This document shows positions 1-10,355 of a DNA stretch of 64,000 nt, in pieces. A program made the translations under genes and the position numbers. Numbering within the stretch: position 1 is the first letter of the stretch; each line of letters begins with the position of its first letter. The notes under the pieces are model-generated. The model did not search any database. It had not been told where the DNA came from and saw only the letters and a list, made by a program, of their open reading frames with translations. Origin of the DNA: Brenneria rubrifaciens (lineage in GTDB: Bacteria; Pseudomonadota; Gammaproteobacteria; Enterobacterales; Enterobacteriaceae); contig NZ_CP034035.1 in NCBI RefSeq assembly GCF_005484945.1, positions 992,001 to 1,056,000 of the forward strand. Reading direction: 5' to 3'.

Positions 1-4
1 CGTT

Positions 5-27
5 AAAAATCGCTCCCGGCGATTTTT
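5..27 (-). terminator. yajR rho-independent terminator
   Basis: Inverted repeat AAAAATCGC / GCGATTTTT around a TCCCG loop. The stem abuts and slightly overlaps the yajR stop codon, and read on the minus strand it ends in a run of T. A typical short intrinsic terminator. Confidence 0.75.
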
Positions 28-1390
28 ATGACGGACTGACCAGTGCTTCCAACTGTTTTCTACTGGTTTTTTTATTGTCGATTTTAACGTAAGCGCTGCA
101 TTCATCAGGCACGATGATCACTTCCGCCACGCCGGGCTGAGTGCGCATTTTCTGCTCAAGTTGGTTATCTTTTAATGCCAAATCGGAAAGCGTAATTCTC
201 AGACTGCTTAGGTAAGGAGGCTCCTGCATGGTAAACCCGACCAGTAACCAGATAGCGGCAATCACGACGCCCGCGATAAAGACAAATGACGCCCCGTACA
301 GCTCGAAAAGTCCGCCGCCAAGACTGCCGCCGATCGCCACCCCAATAAACTGCGTGGTCGAGTAGACGCCCATCGCGGTCCCTTTATAGCCTGCCGGCGA
401 CTCTTTGCTGATGAGTGAAGGCAACAACGCTTCCATGACGTTGAAGGCCAGAAAGAACAGCTGCACCCCGAAAATAATCTGCCAGATAGCGTTTTCCGCC
501 TGCCATAACACCAGTTCAGCCGCGATCAGTACGATGATACAGCCGACGAACACTTGCTTCATCCGTCGCTTCAATTCGGCATAAATAATAAAGGGCACGA
601 CGCCGGCGAATGAGATCAGCATGGTAACCAAATAGACTTTCCAGTGATCCTGCGGGGGTAAGCCTGCTTTCTCAAGTACTCTAGGCAAGGCTACGAAGCT
701 GGACATCAGCAAGATATGTAAGCACATAATGCCGAAGTTCAGCTTTAGCAGCCGGCTATTCGCCAACACTTTATGAAAACTGCCGCGTACGATAGCCGAC
801 TCGCGATTGAGGATATGCGCTGGCGCGGCGGGGATTATGGTGAGCGTGATAAAAATACCTATAACAGTCAGGAACGAGATACCCCAGAAGAGCGCATGCA
901 ACCCAAATGCGTGCGTGACAATTGGGCCGACAACCATGGCAATCGCAAAGGTGACGCCGAAGCTGACGCCAATAAATGCCATGGCTTTGGTGCGGTTCTG
1001 TTCGCGCGTCAGATCGGAAAGCAAGGCCATGACAGCGGCGGAGATCGCGCCCGATCCTTGCAAAGCCCGGCCAAGAATGATGCCCCAGATTGAATCACTC
1101 AGCGCGGCAACGATGCTTCCCACAGCAAAAATCAGTAATCCTCCTACGATTAGCGGTTTTCTGCCGACCCGGTCCGACAGCAGTCCAAACGGGATCTGAA
1201 AAATAGCCTGCATCAAGCCATAGATGCCAATCGCGATACCGATAAGCGTTTCGCTGGCGCCTTGTAACGCCATACCGTAGGTGGTTAGTACGGGCAGTAC
1301 CATGAACATGCCAAGCATGCGTAGTGAAAACACCGTACCTAAGCCCCATGTGGCACGCAACTCACCCGGGGTCATTTTGTTATCGTTCAT
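26..1390 (-). CDS. yajR: YajR family MFS transporter
   Basis: 454-residue major facilitator superfamily membrane protein, probably a proton-coupled exporter of unknown natural substrate in the inner membrane. The N-terminal half carries the MFS motif A (GLLSDRVGRKP, about residues 70-80). Hydrophobic segments account for 12 membrane helices. After the last helix there is a soluble C-terminal domain of about 65 residues (from about 390) matching the ferredoxin-like YAM domain that distinguishes YajR from other MFS members. The ATG is preceded by an AGAGG ribosome site. In E. coli yajR adjoins cyoE; here a foreign-looking gene separates them. Family identification is firm, the substrate is not known. 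Confidence 0.93.
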   Translation of the reverse strand: MNDNKMTPGELRATWGLGTVFSLRMLGMFMVLPVLTTYGMALQGASETLIGIAIGIYGLMQAIFQIPFGLLSDRVGRKPLIVGGLLIFAVGSIVAALSDSIWGIILGRALQGSGAISAAVMALLSDLTREQNRTKAMAFIGVSFGVTFAIAMVVGPIVTHAFGLHALFWGISFLTVIGIFITLTIIPAAPAHILNRESAIVRGSFHKVLANSRLLKLNFGIMCLHILLMSSFVALPRVLEKAGLPPQDHWKVYLVTMLISFAGVVPFIIYAELKRRMKQVFVGCIIVLIAAELVLWQAENAIWQIIFGVQLFFLAFNVMEALLPSLISKESPAGYKGTAMGVYSTTQFIGVAIGGSLGGGLFELYGASFVFIAGVVIAAIWLLVGFTMQEPPYLSSLRITLSDLALKDNQLEQKMRTQPGVAEVIIVPDECSAYVKIDNKKTSRKQLEALVSPS

Positions 1391-1636
1391 GCTTACCTCT
1401 GGAGAACAGTCGGCGTTATTCTAATTCGCTATCCGGTATTCCGTAAACGTATACCCTTAATATTACAAATTACAGGTATGTTGGCTTTATTTTCAGCCTG
1501 GGATAGCGGTGGTTTATCGATGGTGATTTTGTGGAGGAACCCTCGTAATTCCAGAAAATACACTGCAAAGGACGCTCGTTGAGGGACGGCCTGAAACATG
1601 GATGACCCTTATCAGAACGGCAGGGAGACGTTTCTT

Positions 1637-2391
1637 TTACAGTTTCTCCCATTCATTATCCGAAAAGTGAGTATGCTCTACCATTTCCCAGGCTTCATTT
1701 TTTATATCCGATACGCTTCCCGTCATATATATACGTGCTGACTTTATGTCTTTCGACGCGACACCATAGAGAGAATCAAATGTTTTTTTATCTGCATTAT
1801 TATTTAAGTTGTACAGCTTACTCTGTTGCCCATCAATGACAATACCGTTGCCAGCGAGGTGAACGAAATTCATACAGTGACTGAACTCTCTGTTTTTCAA
1901 CGGTACAACGATGATGGCTTTTTCTCCTGGTTTAATATGCGATAAAAGTACTGTAGAAACAGAGGTATCAGCGGTAACGGGATGCTCTTGCATTGTTGCG
2001 ATACCCTCGTCCAGCTTTCCTGCTGCTGCGTTTTCCGCCACGTAGAAAGTTTTATAATCGCTATTAACCATAGCATTGATATTTAGATCAACGGCCTTAC
2101 TGCAATAAATGCAATTGCGATTTAAGGCAAAGGTATTATCCTTCACTACAGAGGCGAGATTAATTAGCATCCCCCATTTCTTATTTGGATTGACATGTTT
2201 GGATATATAGCTTAATCCTTTTAATACACTGTGTTTGGCTTCTGATTCAAATTTTGCCGTAAGATGTGTCTGTTCTGACAAACCCGCTTTAAAATCAGGT
2301 GTATCGTATATAATGTTGAAGAATAACTTGAAGAGGCTAAAGACATTTCCTCGAAACGACCTAAGTTTTCATCAAAAGAAATATTTTTCAT
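1637..2391 (-). pseudogene. Frameshifted papain-fold (glutamine deamidase-like) candidate type III effector
   Basis: An ATG at 2391, with a strong GGAGG site 6 bases upstream, opens a frame (MKNISFDENLGRFEEMSLAS...) that leaves phase at a TATATA run (2307-2312). Removing one TA dinucleotide joins it to the downstream frame ending at 1637, giving about 250 residues. In that product C93 (in NCIYC), H171 (in SHCMNFV) and D186 (in VIDGQ) form a Cys-His-Asp set. The 15-residue His-to-Asp spacing equals that of the Pasteurella toxin and SseI deamidases (papain-fold toxin 1 family). The early region is Ser-rich. An hrp box lies upstream (2517-2544). The intact distal frame can start only at a TTG at 2281. 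Base composition is more AT-rich than its neighbours, consistent with transfer. No immunity or chaperone gene is evident. Target and activity are inference; a sequencing error is the main alternative to real decay or phase switching. Confidence 0.6.
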
Positions 2392-2516
2392 TTAGCCTCC
2401 AGTGAATAATTTATTGTTTTACACAACGGTACATTATTATTTTCTGGCAGACACAGCATGGTGCGTAGAGCACGAACGTCTTTTTCTTTCACCACGGCAA
2501 AATGTTTAACATTGGC

Positions 2517-2544
2517 TGAGTGGAGTCCGGGGACAATAAGTTCC
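2517..2544 (-). promoter_or_regulatory. hrp box (HrpL sigma promoter) for the 2391 effector gene
   Basis: On the minus strand GGAACT, 15 bases, then CCACTCA. The HrpL consensus is GGAACC-N15/16-CCACNNA, so the -10 element is perfect and the -35 element has one mismatch. It lies about 125 bases before the effector ATG and in the right orientation. Confidence 0.65.
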
Positions 2545-2670
2545 CAAAAGGGCGCCGGAATAAAAGCTGCATACTTTGCGGTTCAGGCATGGCGGCGATA
2601 GTCAAAATCCATCGGGAAGGTTTTGTGATGTGATTTGGCAAGACAAGGACGGATGAAGAGAAGTAAAGGA

Positions 2671-2697
2671 AAAACAGGCGGATGTGCCGCCTGTTTT
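2671..2697 (-). terminator. cyo operon terminator
   Basis: Stem AACAGGCGG / CCGCCTGTT with a five-base loop, flanked by A and T runs on both sides, 30 bases past the cyoE stop on the minus strand. A and T tails on both sides mean it could work in both directions. Confidence 0.8.
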
Positions 2698-2728
2698 CAG
2701 GATGAATGCGTTGTAAATGCCATTTCTG

Positions 2729-3619
2729 TTAACGCAGGTAGGTCAGCAATACCTCATGCGCCGGGGCTATTGAATCAACGGACATCATGACGCTCAGTGA
2801 GGTAATGGCGACAATAGAAAACATAAACAATTTTTTTGCCCATACCCGGTCATCATTGGCATTTTTATAACCAGACAACGCCATTCCTAACCACCACACA
2901 CTGACCGCGGCAGCGACCACCAGATATTTGTAACCCGCGTAGCCGCCCAGAGACAACATCAGCGTGGCAATCATAAACGCGAGGATATAAAGCGTAATAT
3001 GATTCTTTGCGACGGAAATGCCTTTGACCACCGGTAAAACCGGGATGTTGGCAGCCTGATAATCTTTGAGGCGGAATATGGCGATCGCATAAGAGTGGGG
3101 CATCTGCCACAGGCTGAAAATCAGCAACAGAATCAGTGCGCCCGCATCGAACTGGTTACTGACGGCACAATAGCCGATAACCGGCGGCGCGGCGCCTGAC
3201 AAACTGCCAATCAGCGTGCCGTAAACTGAATGGCGCTTCATATACAGACTATAAACACCGACATAAACCACAAATCCCATTACCGCCAGCCACATCGCCA
3301 GCGGGTTGGCTGCGGTATACAGTAGCGTGAAACCAGCAATACCCAACAATGAAGCGTAAACCAGCGTTACCTTCAGTGAGATCAGTCCTTTTACCAGAAC
3401 CCGGTTTCTGGTTCTCTCCATTTTTTTGTCGATATCGCGGTCAATGACATTGTTAAACACACAACCAGACGCAACGACCAGCGATACCCCAGCGAGGGTG
3501 GCGAGAAACAGGGGATAATCAATGCTGCCCTGGGCAGCAAGGAGAAATCCGCCGATCACAGAAATTAGATTACCGAAAATAATTCCTGGTTTAGTGACTT
3601 GCAGGTATTGCTTAATCAT
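2729..3619 (-). CDS. cyoE: Protoheme IX farnesyltransferase (heme O synthase)
   Basis: Inner-membrane UbiA-family prenyltransferase that adds a farnesyl group to heme b to make the heme O needed by the cytochrome bo3 oxidase. At 296 residues it matches the E. coli enzyme. The signature [18 protein letters not shown] (residues 56-73) contains the Asp-rich Mg-diphosphate site, and hydrophobic segments account for several further membrane helices. It is the last gene of cyoABCDE and starts 14 bases after cyoD, followed by a terminator. Regulation is presumably from the cyoA promoter. Confidence 0.97.
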   Translation of the reverse strand: MIKQYLQVTKPGIIFGNLISVIGGFLLAAQGSIDYPLFLATLAGVSLVVASGCVFNNVIDRDIDKKMERTRNRVLVKGLISLKVTLVYASLLGIAGFTLLYTAANPLAMWLAVMGFVVYVGVYSLYMKRHSVYGTLIGSLSGAAPPVIGYCAVSNQFDAGALILLLIFSLWQMPHSYAIAIFRLKDYQAANIPVLPVVKGISVAKNHITLYILAFMIATLMLSLGGYAGYKYLVVAAAVSVWWLGMALSGYKNANDDRVWAKKLFMFSIVAITSLSVMMSVDSIAPAHEVLLTYLR

Positions 3620-3633
3620 CTTTTACGGCTCAG

Positions 3634-3966
3634 TTACTGGAGCATCATGTTGTTGTGCGCGCTCATCATAATCCAGATGGAGCCCACGACGACAATCGCA
3701 ATAATCAGGACGGTGAACGCCAGGGCCACCACATTCCACCGTTCTTCAGACGACGAATTCAGATGCAGGAAGTACACCAGGTGCACCAGAATCTGAATAA
3801 CCGCACATCCCAGAACGGTCAGAAGAATGGTGTTATGCGAGGCAGAACCAGACATAACTATGCCGAAAGGAATGACTGTCAGAATAACGGACAGTACGAA
3901 ACCAATCAGATAGGATTTAACGCTACCGTGGCTGGCGCCTGCATGATCGGTTGTTGAGTGACTCAT
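3634..3966 (-). CDS. cyoD: Cytochrome bo3 ubiquinol oxidase subunit IV
   Basis: Small membrane subunit of the bo3 oxidase, thought to help assemble the copper-binding subunit I. I start it at the ATG giving [10 protein letters not shown] (110 residues, about the E. coli length), not at an upstream in-frame codon inside cyoC. That ATG overlaps the cyoC stop by one base (TAATG), so translation is probably coupled. Three hydrophobic segments follow a polar N-terminus. Confidence 0.95.
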   Translation of the reverse strand: MSHSTTDHAGASHGSVKSYLIGFVLSVILTVIPFGIVMSGSASHNTILLTVLGCAVIQILVHLVYFLHLNSSSEERWNVVALAFTVLIIAIVVVGSIWIMMSAHNNMMLQ

Positions 3967-4580
3967 TACATCGCCCCCATCAGGTAAACAACGGTGAAGA
4001 CACAAATCCATACCACATCAAGGAAGTGCCAGAATAGGCTCAGGCACATTAGACGGGTTTTGTTCGTTGCGGTCAGGCCGCGTTTGGAAACCTGAATCAT
4101 CATGACGGCCAGCCAGATCAAACCTGCGGTCACGTGAATTCCGTGCGTGCCGACCAGCGCAAAGAAAGCGGACAGGAATGCGCTGCGATCCGGGCCGTAA
4201 CCTTCGGCGATCAGGTGATAAAATTCATAGATCTCCATCGCAATGAACGCCAGGCCGAACATGAAGGTCAAGCCCAGCCAGGTAATGACCTGAGATTTGT
4301 TGCCTTTGTTCATGGCGAGCATCGCCATGCCGTAAGTAATACTACTGAACAGCAGAGCGAACGTCTCCACCAGTACAAAGGACAGATCAAATATGTCCTT
4401 GCCCGCAGGACCGCCCGCCGTACCGTTGACCAACACCGCATAAGTTGCGAACAAAGACGCAAACAGAATGCAGTCGCTCATCAGGTAGATCCAAAAGCCG
4501 AATACCTTAGTGGCTCCTGCATCATGGTGCCCATGCTCGGCATGGGCGGCGTTAGGGTTAGTCAGAGTTTCAGTTGACAT
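3966..4580 (-). CDS. cyoC: Cytochrome bo3 ubiquinol oxidase subunit III
   Basis: 204-residue inner-membrane subunit of the heme-copper quinol oxidase, belonging to the cytochrome c oxidase subunit III family with five membrane helices. The His-rich N-terminal stretch (AEHGHHDAG) precedes the first helix, as in other enterobacterial CyoC. Its start overlaps the end of cyoB by 11 bases, and its stop overlaps the cyoD start. It does not bind redox centres itself; it stabilises the complex. Confidence 0.96.
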   Translation of the reverse strand: MSTETLTNPNAAHAEHGHHDAGATKVFGFWIYLMSDCILFASLFATYAVLVNGTAGGPAGKDIFDLSFVLVETFALLFSSITYGMAMLAMNKGNKSQVITWLGLTFMFGLAFIAMEIYEFYHLIAEGYGPDRSAFLSAFFALVGTHGIHVTAGLIWLAVMMIQVSKRGLTATNKTRLMCLSLFWHFLDVVWICVFTVVYLMGAM

Positions 4581-6561
4581 TTTTCAGACCTGCTTTGCTG
4601 ATTTGATCAAAATTCTGATTCTCGATTTTTTCAATTTCTTTAACTGGAACGTAATAATCAACGTTCTGGTTAAAGCTGTGCACGATCCAGGTCACAATCA
4701 TTCCAGCGAAGCCGATAATGGCCATCCACCAGATGTGCCAGATCATGGCAAAACCGAATGCCAGACTGAATGCCGAGATGATTACGCCAGCGCCGGTATT
4801 TTTCGGCATGTGGATCTCTTCATAACCCGCAGGTTTGTTGTAGGCTTCGCCTTTCTCTTTGGCATCCCAGAATGCATCACGGTCATGCACGTACGGTACG
4901 GTAGCGAAGTTATAGAATGGCGCAGGGGAAGACGTGGACCATTCCAGCGTCCTGCCGTCCCACGGATCACCGGTCAGGTCACGATTCTGGTCACGGTCGC
5001 GGATGCTGACGTAGAACTGTATCAGTTGGCACAGAATACCCATTGCAATCAGCCCGGCACCCACGGAGGCTACTACCAGCAGCGGGTGGAATTCCGGGTT
5101 GATTTGCTGGCCCAGACGGCGGGTCATGCCCATAAAGCCCAGCGCGTAAAGCGGCATAAAGGCAACGAAGAAGCCGATGATCCAGAACCAGAACGCGCGC
5201 TTACCCCAGGTTTCGTTCAAGGTGAAGCCAAACGCTTTCGGGAACCAGTAAGTGATACCGGCAAAGCATCCGAATACCACGCCACCGATGATCACGTTGT
5301 GGAAGTGAGCAATCAGGAACAGGCTGTTGTGCAGCACGAAGTTAGCGCCGGGAACCGCCAACAGAACCCCGGTCATCCCGCCGATGGAGAAGGTGATGAT
5401 GAAACCAATGGTCCATAGCATGGCGGAATGCGACTGAATTCGGCCTTGATACATGGTAAACAGCCAGTTGAAGATTTTAACCCCGGTCGGGATTGAAATA
5501 ATCATGGTGGCGATACCAAAGAAGGCGTTAACGTTCGCGCCCGATCCCATGGTGAAGAAGTGGTGCAGCCAAACAATAAATGACAATACGGTAATCGCGA
5601 TGGTTGCCCACACCAGAGAGGTGTAGCCAAACAGCCGTTTTTTACAGAATGTGGCAACCACTTCTGAATAGATACCAAACACCGGCAGCACCAGAATATA
5701 AACCTCAGGATGACCCCAGGCCCAAATCAGGTTGATGTACATCATCATGTTGCCGCCCATATCGTTGGTAAAGAAATGGGTGCCGAGATAACGGTCAAGC
5801 GTCAATAGCGCGATCGTCACTGTCAGAATCGGGAACGCGGCGATAATCAATACGTTGGTACACAGCGCGGTCCAGGTAAAGACCGGCATTTTCATCAATG
5901 TCATGCCGGGCGCGCGCATTTTCATAATGGTGGCGAAGAAGTTGACCCCCGTCAGCGTGGTGCCCAGACCGGATATCTGCAAGCTCCATATCCAGTAGTC
6001 GACCCCGACGCCGGGGCTGTACTCCTTACCGGAAAGCGGCGGGTAAGCGACCCAGCCGGTTTGTGCGAACTCGCCTATTCCCAGAGAGATATTGATCAGA
6101 ATGACGCCGGCGACGAACAGCCAGAAACTCAGAGAGTTCAGGAACGGGAAGGCAACGTCGCGCGCGCCGATTTGCAGCGGAACGGCGAGGTTCATCAAGC
6201 CAACCACAAACGGTGTCGCCACGAAGAAAATCATGATAACGCCGTGCGCGGTAAAGATTTGATCGTAATGGTGGGCGTTAAGGAAGCCTTCTTGCCCGGC
6301 AGAGGCGAGAACCTGTTGGCCGCGCATCATGATGGCATCGGCAAAACCGCGGAGCATCATCACCAGCGCGACGATGACATACATAATACCGATTTTCTTA
6401 TGGTCCACGGAGGTAAACCATTCCGACCATAACCATTTCCACTTGCCGAAATAGGTTATCGCCGCCAGCAGCGCCAGGCCGCCGACGATGATCGCCGCCA
6501 CGGTGACCATGATGATGGGTTCTTGATAGGGAACCGCATCGAGTGTAAGTTTTCCGAACAT
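4570..6561 (-). CDS. cyoB: Cytochrome bo3 ubiquinol oxidase subunit I
   Basis: Catalytic, proton-pumping subunit that reduces oxygen to water with electrons from ubiquinol. At 663 residues it matches E. coli CyoB when started at [10 protein letters not shown]; an upstream in-frame ATG (6594) would add 11 residues and lie within the cyoA reading frame. Conserved metal ligands are visible: WGHPEVYI (the CuB His and the cross-linked Tyr), the HHFF pair, and AHFH (high-spin and low-spin heme ligands). The stop overlaps the cyoC start. Multiple membrane helices span the whole length. Confidence 0.97.
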   Translation of the reverse strand: MFGKLTLDAVPYQEPIIMVTVAAIIVGGLALLAAITYFGKWKWLWSEWFTSVDHKKIGIMYVIVALVMMLRGFADAIMMRGQQVLASAGQEGFLNAHHYDQIFTAHGVIMIFFVATPFVVGLMNLAVPLQIGARDVAFPFLNSLSFWLFVAGVILINISLGIGEFAQTGWVAYPPLSGKEYSPGVGVDYWIWSLQISGLGTTLTGVNFFATIMKMRAPGMTLMKMPVFTWTALCTNVLIIAAFPILTVTIALLTLDRYLGTHFFTNDMGGNMMMYINLIWAWGHPEVYILVLPVFGIYSEVVATFCKKRLFGYTSLVWATIAITVLSFIVWLHHFFTMGSGANVNAFFGIATMIISIPTGVKIFNWLFTMYQGRIQSHSAMLWTIGFIITFSIGGMTGVLLAVPGANFVLHNSLFLIAHFHNVIIGGVVFGCFAGITYWFPKAFGFTLNETWGKRAFWFWIIGFFVAFMPLYALGFMGMTRRLGQQINPEFHPLLVVASVGAGLIAMGILCQLIQFYVSIRDRDQNRDLTGDPWDGRTLEWSTSSPAPFYNFATVPYVHDRDAFWDAKEKGEAYNKPAGYEEIHMPKNTGAGVIISAFSLAFGFAMIWHIWWMAIIGFAGMIVTWIVHSFNQNVDYYVPVKEIEKIENQNFDQISKAGLKNVN

Positions 6562-6565
6562 CGTA

Positions 6566-7528
6566 TTATCCCTCGGCTCCTTGGTGCGAGGCATGCTCGC
6601 CCATGTTCATACTCTCATCGCGGCGCATGTTTTCATCTTGCTTCATGCCTTCACCATGATGTTGCATGCTCATGCCGTTGCCTGTGAATTTGAGAATAAT
6701 ATTCTTGAACAAATCCTGTTGAACACTGGAGAAGTATTCCACTGGATGATATTCACTTGGTTGAGCCAGTTTGTTGAATTCATCCATGCTGCTAAGAGTC
6801 TTGGACGACGCACGGACATTCGCAACCCACTGGTCAAACGCCTGCTGAGTGGGCGTGGCAATGGCGGTGAACTTCATGCCGGAAAAGCCTTTCCCACTGT
6901 AGCCGCCTGAGATACCTTCATATTTTCCAGGTTCATTGGCAATCAGGTGCAGCTTGGTCTGCATACCGGCCATGGCATAAATCTGCCCGCCAAGACGAGG
7001 AATGAAGAAGGAGTTCATTACGGAGCCGGAGGTGATTTTGAACGCGACAGGCGTGTTCGCAGGGAAAGCGAGTTCATTGACGCTGGCAATACCCAAATCC
7101 GGGTAAACAAACAGCCATTTCCAGTCAAGTGAAACCACTTCGACATTGATTGGTTTAACGTTTGATTCCAAAGGCTTATAGGGATCAAGCGAGTGAGTTG
7201 TCTTCCAGGTAATTATGGCAAGAATAGCGACAATGATAATGGGCACGGTCCAGACAACCGCTTCTATCTTGTTGGAGTGTGACCAGTTGGGAGTATACTT
7301 TGCCTTTTCATTGGAAGCTCTGAACTTCCAGGCAAAGGCGATCGTCATAATGATGACGGGAATGACAACGATCAACATCAGCCCGATGGCAGTCAGTATC
7401 AACGATCGTTGCTCTAACCCGATCTGTCCTTTGGGATTCATCAATGCCATATCGCAACCGCTAAGTAGCGCTATGGTTGCGAATAAAGACAACATCCCAA
7501 AAATTTTATTGTATTTCCTGAGTCTCAT
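6566..7528 (-). CDS. cyoA: Cytochrome bo3 ubiquinol oxidase subunit II
   Basis: Lipid-anchored subunit II of the bo3 oxidase, 320 residues. It has a signal peptide with lipobox LSGC (Cys25), then two membrane helices and a periplasmic cupredoxin-fold domain without the CuA ligands of cytochrome c oxidases, as expected for a quinol oxidase. The C-terminal 35 residues are rich in Met and His (for example [10 protein letters not shown]), a tail also seen in related CyoA and possibly able to bind metal. First gene of the operon; the promoter must lie in the 417-base gap upstream. Confidence 0.96.
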   Translation of the reverse strand: MRLRKYNKIFGMLSLFATIALLSGCDMALMNPKGQIGLEQRSLILTAIGLMLIVVIPVIIMTIAFAWKFRASNEKAKYTPNWSHSNKIEAVVWTVPIIIVAILAIITWKTTHSLDPYKPLESNVKPINVEVVSLDWKWLFVYPDLGIASVNELAFPANTPVAFKITSGSVMNSFFIPRLGGQIYAMAGMQTKLHLIANEPGKYEGISGGYSGKGFSGMKFTAIATPTQQAFDQWVANVRASSKTLSSMDEFNKLAQPSEYHPVEYFSSVQQDLFKNIILKFTGNGMSMQHHGEGMKQDENMRRDESMNMGEHASHQGAEG

Positions 7529-7945
7529 CTAGCGACCTCAATAACAAGGGCTCTATTGTCATTTCACGCGAGCGGGCATTTTACGGGAACGTTACTGTAC
7601 TGTAAACATGATTAAGGTTATGTCAGCTGGTGGTTGCTGTTTTTCGCCTTAAATGTCAAGAAGACAGTGAAAAATAAAAATTTTTTTTAAAAACAGATGA
7701 TTAAAGTTACCTCATGCAAAAGTATGGATTGAGAATAAAAAATTACAACTGCCAGCGGCTTTTATTTTCAAGCGTATGGGGATTTCTGTTTCAAAGAAAT
7801 TTTTAGTTAGAAAACGAAACTATTTCGGGAAAAGAAGTTTGCGGTAGTGAAATAAATTTTCGTTTTACCAGACTAGTGAGAAAAAAATAATTTAATACAG
7901 GGATAAAGCAGCAGAATACGGTGCTTTTATCCCCGTAAGCACGAC
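7529..7945. other. cyoA promoter region
   Basis: 417-base AT-rich gap between ampG (end) and cyoA (start), both read on the minus strand. It must contain the cyo promoter. I could not place a confident -35/-10 pair or ArcA/Fnr site. A hairpin GTGCTT / AAGCAC (7921-7942) just past the ampG stop has no T run and is only a weak terminator candidate. Confidence 0.5.
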
Positions 7946-9430
7946 TCAGCGGGAGCCATTTAGTGGGGATCTCAATGACAGGTAGTCCAATAGACTGCCT
8001 AGCAGTATGCCCAAAAGCGATAGTCCGCCGCCGGCCATCAATAGATATTCGGCCAGGAGTGGATGAGCAGTCCAGCCTATTGCGTTGGTGATCAGCAATA
8101 TTAACCACAGCCCCAGCAAACACGATCCTATTTTAAGTGTGTGTAACGCGCCCTTGTAGTAGCAAGCGAAGGTGTTCCGCAACTGGAAGCTATCGGTCTT
8201 CTGTGTGTATTCCAGCGTGTTTCGGCATACCCGCAAAATGAACAGGCCGGGTAACGCGGCGAAAATAGAGAAGAGATAGAACCATGTCCAGCCGTAAGCT
8301 TCTACAAACCAGCCCGCAATCGGACCAACATACACACGGCCCACGGCAGAAAGCGCTGAAAGCAAGGCGAATTGGGTGGCGGAAAATGATTTGTTGCACA
8401 GCGTCATTAATAATGCCACGAAGGCAGCGGTTCCCATTCCGCCGCACAGGTTTTCCAGAAATACGGCGCCGGCCATGCTAAACATGCTTTTATCGGTAAT
8501 TGTCAGCAGCCAATAGCCCGCGTTCGACACGGCCTGGAGAATACCGAAAATCATTAACGCGCTAAATAGCGTCAGGCGCTGCATGAGCAAGCCGCCATAA
8601 AGAGCACCGGCAATCGTGGCAAGTAGCCCCAGCGTTTTGTTCACCAGACCGACATCGCCTGCGTTAAAGCCGACGCCGCGAATCAAGAATGTGGTCGTCA
8701 GGCTGATAGCGAAGGCGTCGCCTAATTTATACAGTACAATCAGCAGCAGAATGAGCCACGCATTGTTGCGCGCGAAAAAGTCGCGTAACGGGGCGACGAT
8801 CGCCTGTTCCATAGAACGCGGCGCTGGCTGGTTGTTATTCGGCTCTGGCGCCAGTAGCGTGGCGAACACGCCAATCAGCATTAACCCGGCCATAAGCCAG
8901 TACGTTGCTTGCCAGCCCAATAATCTGTCTGCAGTCCACAGCGCCAGTCCGCCTGAAACCAGCATCGCCAGCCGATACCCCAGCACCGATATGGCTGCGC
9001 CGGAGCCGCGTTCTTCAGGTGAAAGCAAGTCCGTTTTATAGGCGTCAAAAACAATGTCCTGTGACGCCGAGCAAAAAGCGACGGCAACAGCCAGTGCAGC
9101 CAGCCACCAGAGGTCGTGAGCGGGATTCATGAAGCCCATGCAGACAATGGCGACCATCAACGCCAGTTGGCTAAGCAGCAGCCATCCGCGTCTGCGCCCC
9201 AGAAAAGGCGGAGTATAACGGTCCATCAGAGGTGACCAGAGGAATTTGAACACGTACGCCTGACCGACCAGAGAGAAAAAACCAATGGTCTTCAAATCAA
9301 CGTTTTCAACGGTCATCCAAGCTTGTAATGTGCCGGAAGTGAGCGCCAGCGGCAACCCTGACGCAAAACCAAGCAATAACAGGAAACGCGAATTACGTTG
9401 GCTGAACAGATTGATGATGTGGCTAAACAT
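7946..9430 (-). CDS. ampG: AmpG muropeptide permease
   Basis: Inner-membrane MFS-type permease that imports GlcNAc-anhydro-muropeptides from the periplasm for murein recycling and, where an AmpR-AmpC system exists, for beta-lactamase signalling. 494 residues (E. coli 491), with the family-typical start LLGFASGLPLALTSGTLQAWM near residue 18 and about 14 hydrophobic segments. No ampR or ampC is in this window. It follows yajG by 62 bases on the same strand, the usual yajG-ampG arrangement. Confidence 0.95.
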   Translation of the reverse strand: MFSHIINLFSQRNSRFLLLLGFASGLPLALTSGTLQAWMTVENVDLKTIGFFSLVGQAYVFKFLWSPLMDRYTPPFLGRRRGWLLLSQLALMVAIVCMGFMNPAHDLWWLAALAVAVAFCSASQDIVFDAYKTDLLSPEERGSGAAISVLGYRLAMLVSGGLALWTADRLLGWQATYWLMAGLMLIGVFATLLAPEPNNNQPAPRSMEQAIVAPLRDFFARNNAWLILLLIVLYKLGDAFAISLTTTFLIRGVGFNAGDVGLVNKTLGLLATIAGALYGGLLMQRLTLFSALMIFGILQAVSNAGYWLLTITDKSMFSMAGAVFLENLCGGMGTAAFVALLMTLCNKSFSATQFALLSALSAVGRVYVGPIAGWFVEAYGWTWFYLFSIFAALPGLFILRVCRNTLEYTQKTDSFQLRNTFACYYKGALHTLKIGSCLLGLWLILLITNAIGWTAHPLLAEYLLMAGGGLSLLGILLGSLLDYLSLRSPLNGSR

Positions 9431-9492
9431 GGCAGACCTTTTCCGTTGCGCTGCGAGGCAAGCTGGTGCGCAACGGAAGCGGATTGAAGTAA

Positions 9493-10071
9493 TTAACGAG
9501 CGTTAGATTTAATAAAGTCACTGACGCTGGTATCTTGCGCCATATCGTTAATGACATCGCCTAACACCGTATTGACCGCATCGGTAATTTTTTCATTGGT
9601 CGCGGTGAAGGCCCCCTGAACGGTATAGGTCGAACGATAGTTTTTCATCTGTTTATTGCCATTTGCCGCTTGAGACAGGATAGAGATATCGGCTTTGGTG
9701 GTGATGTTGTAACGCAGGTTACCTTCTGAGACATCAGCATAAAGATGATTAACGACGATCTGTAAGGCAACCGGCCCCCCTGTACCCATCATGTAGCCGC
9801 GGGCTGTCATTTGTTTTTCCAGCGCCTCTTGCAACAGGAAACGCAGATCGCGTGAAGGGGTCAGCGTAATCAATTGCCCATCGCGGTTCACTTTAGCCAA
9901 CGCTTGATCGGTACGTTGATCGGCACCGTTAATGCTGATGGTTATTCCCATCAGGGTCGGATCCTTTGAAGGAAGATTGATTTTAGGCGAAACGTTCAGC
10001 GTATTATCGCTTGTGGCGCATCCTGCAAGCATCAGCGCGGTGAGAAGAGGGAAAAATAATTTTTTTAACAT
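9493..10071 (-). CDS. yajG: YajG lipoprotein
   Basis: 192-residue lipoprotein of unknown function, the same length as E. coli YajG when started at MLKKLFFPLL. The signal peptide ends in lipobox LAGC. The mature part shows the conserved SINGADQRTDQALAKV block and an Arg-Asp-Leu-Arg segment. A longer open frame runs upstream to 10185, but it has no ribosome site and lacks homologous sequence, so I chose the internal ATG; an alternative ATG two codons earlier is equally close. Probably co-transcribed with ampG. Confidence 0.9.
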   Translation of the reverse strand: MLKKLFFPLLTALMLAGCATSDNTLNVSPKINLPSKDPTLMGITISINGADQRTDQALAKVNRDGQLITLTPSRDLRFLLQEALEKQMTARGYMMGTGGPVALQIVVNHLYADVSEGNLRYNITTKADISILSQAANGNKQMKNYRSTYTVQGAFTATNEKITDAVNTVLGDVINDMAQDTSVSDFIKSNAR

Positions 10072-10355
10072 TCGCATTTTCTCAGTAATGTTAGTGATGG
10101 TTGGCTGATAAAAATTCCTGATATCATATTCATTGCCGCTGGCGGGGAAAAGAGCGGAGCGCAGGTAATTTATCCTGAAATGCATTTTTTTTTATGTTTT
10201 TCAGCTGATGAAAAGCGTTTTTATCACGTCACCACCGCTGAGGGAATGTCACCAAGTTACTTTCATTATCTGTCAGCCGTGGTGTTATCCGCCATAATGG
10301 GTTGTAAAAGCAACTAAGGTTGACGTGACTCCATAGCCGAAAGGGTAGCCGTATA

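Larger units (their letters stand above)
2392..2728. other. Gap between cyoE and the effector gene
   Basis: This 337-base stretch holds the hrp box and the cyo terminator. The rest shows no convincing gene; one minus-strand open frame (2388-2582) runs through the hrp box and has no start with a ribosome site. Confidence 0.6.

Noticed and set aside
1470..1652. 60-codon minus-strand frame after the effector stop
   Set aside because: Starts inside the end of the effector gene, Cys/Pro-rich translation without family resemblance, no ribosome site.
2388..2582. Open minus-strand frame of 64 codons ending in ATGA overlap with the effector ATG
   Set aside because: It reads through the hrp box and expected transcript start, and has no start codon with a ribosome site downstream of that start. 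Most likely chance.
4510..5418. 302-codon frame antisense to cyoB
   Set aside because: Lies wholly opposite cyoB/cyoC; composition is typical of antisense shadows.
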